A DNA stretch of 64,000 nt from Bacteroidales bacterium (GTDB lineage: Bacteria > Bacteroidota > Bacteroidia > Bacteroidales > P3): contig JAGBJI010000009.1 in the NCBI GenBank assembly GCA_017934545.1, positions 1 to 64,000 of the forward strand. Direction: 5' to 3'. This document shows, piece by piece, positions 60,258 through 64,000 of the stretch (position 1 is its first letter; each line of letters begins with the position of its first letter). Made by a program: the position numbers and the translations under genes. A model generated the notes under the pieces. It did no database searches. It worked only from the letters and a program-made list of their open reading frames with translations, and was not told the origin of the DNA.

Positions 60258-62048
60258 TTAAAAATTATTATTGTCAGCTGATTCTTTTATATCCTTAACA
60301 TTCAATTGCAATTCCCTGTGTCCCTGATAATTGTTTTCCTCTATGGAATAGCATATATCTATCATGTTTCCCTGTTTTAACAAATCGTAATACTGGGCAA
60401 GGGAAAATCCTATACAGGAAATGGGTAATATGTTTTCGTTGAGCGGTATTGCCGAAAATTTCAGGTGGTTCTTGCCTACCTGACGCACTTTGTTGGCGTC
60501 GTAAATCTCGGTTGAAACAAATACGGGTTCGTTGTTTTCGGGTCCGAACGGCTGAAATTGCTGAAGTATACGCAACAATTTATCGCTCACATCGCCCAAC
60601 CTTATCTCCATATCTATTTCTATCTCGGGGATAACGTCTTCGGTGGTTATATTTTCTTCAACCTCTTTTTCAAACAAAGCTTGGAATTCCGCAAAGTTTT
60701 CTTCCTTTAACGACAATCCCGCAGCAAATTTGTGTCCTCCGAAATGTGTGAGCAAATGACGGCATTTCTCTATTGCCGAATAGATGTCAAAATTCTTTAC
60801 GCTCCGTGCCGAACCCGTCATAATGCCGTTGCTCTTGGTGAAAATGATAGTCGGCTTGACCTCATCTTCGGAAACCCTTGAGGCAACTATACCTATAATT
60901 CCCTGATGCCACTGTTCGTTGCAAAGAACTATACATTTCTTATCCTTAAGATTAAGGTCTTCTATAGCCTGTTTGGCTTCTTTGGTCGCCTGTTGGTCTT
61001 TGAGTTTTCTTTCTTCGTTGTTTCGGTTTATCTCTTCCGCTATACGTTCGGCTTTCTCCGGGTTTTTGGTTTTCAACAAGTCAACGGCGTTTCTTCCGGA
61101 CTCCATACGTCCCGCTGCATTGATTCTCGGGCCTATCAAAAAGCTTAAATCCGTAATTGTAAGGGCGCGGTTGAAATAATAAGGCGGGTTGTCGTTGACG
61201 TGCGTTATGTTTGAACAAGCCAAAATGGCTTCTATTCCCACACGCGGACGGCGGTTTATTACCTCCAAACCGTGATAAGCCAATATTCTGTTCTCTCCCG
61301 TAACGGGTACAACGTCGGCTGCAATGCTTATAGCCACCAAATCCAAGTATTGGATTATGTCGTTGGCGGGTTTTTCACGTTTTTTCTGCAAGGCTTGTAT
61401 CAATTTAAAACCTATTCCGCAACCGCTTAACTCGTCGTAAGGATAACGCGAGTTCTCCATCTTCGGGTCCAAGATGGCATATGCCTTTGGTATTTCCTTA
61501 CCGGGAAGATGGTGGTCGCAAACAATGAAATCTATGTTTTTTTCTCCTGCATAGGCTATTTCTTCCGTCGCTTTGATTCCGCAATCCAGGCATATTATCA
61601 GTTTAACGTCAGTCTGTGCCGCATAATCCACTCCTTTGAACGACACACCGTAACCTTCCTCGTACCTGTCAGGTATATAGTAGTCTATATTGTTGTAAAA
61701 CGTTCCCAAATATGAATAAACCAATGCCACGGCACTTGTTCCGTCCACGTCGTAATCGCCGTACACCAAAATTCTTTCCCTTGCCGCTATGGCTATCATT
61801 ATCCTTTCCACCGCATGTTCCATATGCTCCATAAGAAAAGGATTGTGCAGTTTGTTCAAATCGGGACGGAAAAAATCACGGGCTTTTTCAAAGGTGTCTA
61901 TTCCGCGTTGCAACAAAAGATTTGCTATAACCCTGTAACATCTTATGTCTTTTGGAGTGGCGTTTATCTTCGGCATACACAGCTCTTCCGCCAATCTGTT
62001 AACTTTTTCTATATCTCCGTCTTCTTTATATGCCCATATCTTTTTCAT
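60258..62048 (-). CDS. recJ: Single-stranded-DNA exonuclease RecJ
   Basis: The 596-residue DHH-family 5'-3' exonuclease shows VYGDYDVDGTSAVALVYSYL (motif I), LICLDCGIKA, VCDHHLPGKEIPKAYAILDPK (motif III), GCGIGFKLIQAL, IGPRINAAGRMESG and GIIGIVASRVSED, then an OB-fold end. It acts in recombination and mismatch repair. It starts 9 bp after mfd and runs into the [2Fe-2S] gene, forming one leftward operon. Confidence 0.96.
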   Translation of the reverse strand: MKKIWAYKEDGDIEKVNRLAEELCMPKINATPKDIRCYRVIANLLLQRGIDTFEKARDFFRPDLNKLHNPFLMEHMEHAVERIMIAIAARERILVYGDYDVDGTSAVALVYSYLGTFYNNIDYYIPDRYEEGYGVSFKGVDYAAQTDVKLIICLDCGIKATEEIAYAGEKNIDFIVCDHHLPGKEIPKAYAILDPKMENSRYPYDELSGCGIGFKLIQALQKKREKPANDIIQYLDLVAISIAADVVPVTGENRILAYHGLEVINRRPRVGIEAILACSNITHVNDNPPYYFNRALTITDLSFLIGPRINAAGRMESGRNAVDLLKTKNPEKAERIAEEINRNNEERKLKDQQATKEAKQAIEDLNLKDKKCIVLCNEQWHQGIIGIVASRVSEDEVKPTIIFTKSNGIMTGSARSVKNFDIYSAIEKCRHLLTHFGGHKFAAGLSLKEENFAEFQALFEKEVEENITTEDVIPEIEIDMEIRLGDVSDKLLRILQQFQPFGPENNEPVFVSTEIYDANKVRQVGKNHLKFSAIPLNENILPISCIGFSLAQYYDLLKQGNMIDICYSIEENNYQGHRELQLNVKDIKESADNNNF

Positions 62049-62057
62049 ATACCGTGT

Positions 62058-64000
62058 TTATTTTATCCCGTTTAAATAATTTAAAATTTTGCCTGCCTGT
62101 TGTACCGTCTTAACATCCGAAACAATCAACTGCAAAACTTCGCCGTTTTCTTTCAGTTGGCATTTCTGCGGATATTGATTGACAAACAACAACACGTGAG
62201 TGAAGTTTCCGCCGTCGGTAAAATCAATTTTGTCAGAATTAAAATTCAAAACCATCTTCCCTCTTTTCAATATCATCTTCTCAATATTCATTAACGACGC
62301 CGTACCGCGTATTCTTACTATTTCAAAGAGGTCTTTGGTTTGTTGCGGAATCTCACCGAAACGGTCTGTGAGTTCATTTTGCAGGTTTGCAAGGTCTTCT
62401 TCCTTGGTTGCACAGTCCAATTCTTTGTATATTTTCAGTCTTTGGGTGATGTTTGTTATGTAATAATCGGGTATAAGCACTTCCAAATCCGTTTCAATCA
62501 CACATTCCTTGCGGCTTACCGCACTTTCCTGCGGCGTTACGCCCTCTTGGGAATACAAATCCTTGAATTCATCGTCTTTCAACTCCTGTATAGCCTCGTT
62601 AAGTATCTTGTTATACATGTCGTATCCTATTTCGCTGATAAAACCGCTTTGTTCCGCTCCGAGAATGTTGCCTGCTCCGCGGATATCCAAGTCACGCATT
62701 GCAATGACAAAGCCGCTTCCTATTGACGAAAACTCTTCTATGGCTTGCAAACGCTTATATGCTTGGTCTGTCAACAGATTTTCGCCCGGCACTAACAGAT
62801 AACAAAATGCTTTTTTGTTGGTACGCCCCACTCTTCCCCGCAATTGATGCAAATCACTCAACCCGTAATTCTGTGCATCGTTGATTATAATGGTGTTGGC
62901 ATTTGATATATCCAATCCGTTTTCTATTATTGTGGTTGAAACAAGCACATCAAACTGGCCGTTTATAAAATCCATCATTATGTTTTCCAACTCCGTGCCG
63001 TCCATCTGTCCGTGTCCTACGCATATACGGGCATCGGGTACAAGACTTTGCAGCAATGAAGCTATCTGATATATATTCTGCACCCTGTTGTTGACAAAAT
63101 AAACCTGTCCGCCGCGGCTTAATTCGTGCAGAACGGCATCCCGTATCAATGCTTTGTCAAAAACACTGACCTGTGTCGTCACAGGCTGGCGGTTGGCAGG
63201 CGGAGTGTTGATAACGGACAAATCCCTTGCTCCCATAAGAGAGAATTGCAATGTACGCGGAATAGGAGTTGCGGTCAAGGTCAGCGTGTCTATGTTGACT
63301 TTCATCTGCTTTATCTTTTCCTTTATACTTACCCCGAACTTCTGTTCTTCGTCTATGACAAGCAAACCCAAATCTTTAAAGTTCACATCTTTTCCTACCA
63401 ACTTGTGTGTACCGATTAATATATCTATTTTACCTTCTTTTAAATCTTTAAGTATTTTCGTCTTGTCTTTTGCCGTTCTGAATCGGTTTATATAGTCCAC
63501 CCTGCACGGCATGTCTTTAAGCCGTTCGGTGAAAGTCTGATAATGCTGGAACGCAAGTATGGTCGTGGGAACCAAAACCGCCACCTGCTTGCTGTCACAC
63601 ACCGCTTTGAACGCTGCTCGTATGGCTATCTCCGTTTTTCCGAAGCCCACGTCGCCGCATACTAACCTATCCATCGGATATGGTTTCTCCATATCACGCT
63701 TGACAGCGGCCGATGCTTTGTATTGGTCGGGAGTATCCTCGTACATAAACGATGCTTCCAACTCGTTTTGCAGATATGTGTCGGCTGAAAACTGAAAACC
63801 TTTTGCCGCTTTGCGTTGGGCATAAAGTGCAATCAAATCCCGTGCTATGTCTTTGACCCTTTTCTTGGTTTTTTGTTTAAGTTGCTGCCATGCGTTGCTG
63901 CCCAAACGGTTCAACTTCGGTTCTACGCCGTCTTTGCCTGCGTAACGGCTTATCTTGTGCAGCGAATGGATGGACACGTACAACATGTCGTCGTTTTTGT
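62058..64000 (-). CDS. mfd: Transcription-repair coupling factor Mfd (partial, N-terminus beyond the right edge)
   Basis: The frame is still open at the window edge; 648 residues are visible, about the C-terminal 55-60% of a ~1100-residue protein. The start is the RNA-polymerase-interaction region (MLYVSIHSLHKISRYAG), then the RecG-like translocase: Walker A DRLVCGDVGFGKTEIA, DEEQKFGV (DEEQ box), TATPIPRTLQFSL, GQVYFVNNRV, STTIIENGLDISNANTI, QLRGRVGR, and the C-terminal TRCF domain. Mfd removes stalled polymerase at lesions and recruits the UvrABC system. Confidence 0.95.
   Translation of the reverse strand, partial: KNDDMLYVSIHSLHKISRYAGKDGVEPKLNRLGSNAWQQLKQKTKKRVKDIARDLIALYAQRKAAKGFQFSADTYLQNELEASFMYEDTPDQYKASAAVKRDMEKPYPMDRLVCGDVGFGKTEIAIRAAFKAVCDSKQVAVLVPTTILAFQHYQTFTERLKDMPCRVDYINRFRTAKDKTKILKDLKEGKIDILIGTHKLVGKDVNFKDLGLLVIDEEQKFGVSIKEKIKQMKVNIDTLTLTATPIPRTLQFSLMGARDLSVINTPPANRQPVTTQVSVFDKALIRDAVLHELSRGGQVYFVNNRVQNIYQIASLLQSLVPDARICVGHGQMDGTELENIMMDFINGQFDVLVSTTIIENGLDISNANTIIINDAQNYGLSDLHQLRGRVGRTNKKAFCYLLVPGENLLTDQAYKRLQAIEEFSSIGSGFVIAMRDLDIRGAGNILGAEQSGFISEIGYDMYNKILNEAIQELKDDEFKDLYSQEGVTPQESAVSRKECVIETDLEVLIPDYYITNITQRLKIYKELDCATKEEDLANLQNELTDRFGEIPQQTKDLFEIVRIRGTASLMNIEKMILKRGKMVLNFNSDKIDFTDGGNFTHVLLFVNQYPQKCQLKENGEVLQLIVSDVKTVQQAGKILNYLNGIK

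Overview
The window comes from the chromosome of an anaerobic, T9SS-bearing member of the Bacteroidota, most likely Bacteroidales. The evidence is a SprA/Sov secretion translocon behind ruvA, two secreted proteins carrying type A and type B T9SS sorting domains, promoters of the Bacteroidetes form (TAnnTTTG near -7), a general lack of Shine-Dalgarno sequences, the MoxR-Bat operon, a group of genes matching the gut-Bacteroidetes inositol-lipid cluster, menaquinone genes, and [FeFe] hydrogenases. Nothing looks like a prophage, an insertion sequence, a plasmid or a classical CRISPR array, and I saw no rRNA or tRNA gene.

Layout. 1-670 is an A/T-tract-rich stretch without genes. 671-3818 (-) holds a T9SS cargo protein and a small TPR protein. 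4277-14028 (+) holds ruvA, sprA, a 3-methyladenine DNA glycosylase and an iron-sulfur aldo/keto reductase. 14328-17464 (+) is a lipoprotein and a barrel-like protein. 17732-22322 (+) is an envelope/thiol/SIMPL/DUF2461/Dus operon. 22646-24101 (+) is rpsU, a XerC-type recombinase and hpf. 24174-29819 (-) is the five-gene inositol-lipid cluster, followed by a DUF5686 barrel (29851-32430), an M6-protease fragment and an unknown membrane-anchored protein. 34021-36668 (-) is ftsX-DUF3098-uppP-truB. 36738-38862 (-) is nudix-menG-menA. 39211-43804 (-) holds two secreted proteins. 44351-52839 (+) is moxR-DUF58-batABC-batDE followed by a lone rseC. 52964-53572 is a small barrel and 54111-54932 is panB. 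54935-59750 (-) is a hydrogen-sensing/hydrogenase cluster: sensory hydrogenase with PAS, PP2C phosphatase, [2Fe-2S] protein, catalytic hydrogenase. 60004-64000 (-) is mfd-recJ-[2Fe-2S] protein, with mfd running off the right edge.

The most unusual feature is a system of intergenic arrays. Seven loci carry a block of four CATATG cores spaced exactly 22 bp apart, each core flanked by A and T tracts, usually closed by a TTCNGAA-like core in the same 22-bp register. Three other loci show the same 22-bp geometry with unrelated cores (CCTGC/GTGG; CCCCC/GGGGG; TCTGAC), and one locus has a 21-bp version built on TTCNGAA. Most of the long gaps between transcription units contain one. Constant geometry with interchangeable core words, plus linkers conserved between copies, is not explained by any family I recognise.

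Other points: a strong Shine-Dalgarno on hpf and a partial one on rpsU in a background that mostly lacks them; a probably leaderless xerC; a nucleotidyltransferase fused to an ATP-grasp domain inside the inositol cluster; and BatD and BatE joined in one reading frame with BatE's signal peptide still visible at the junction.
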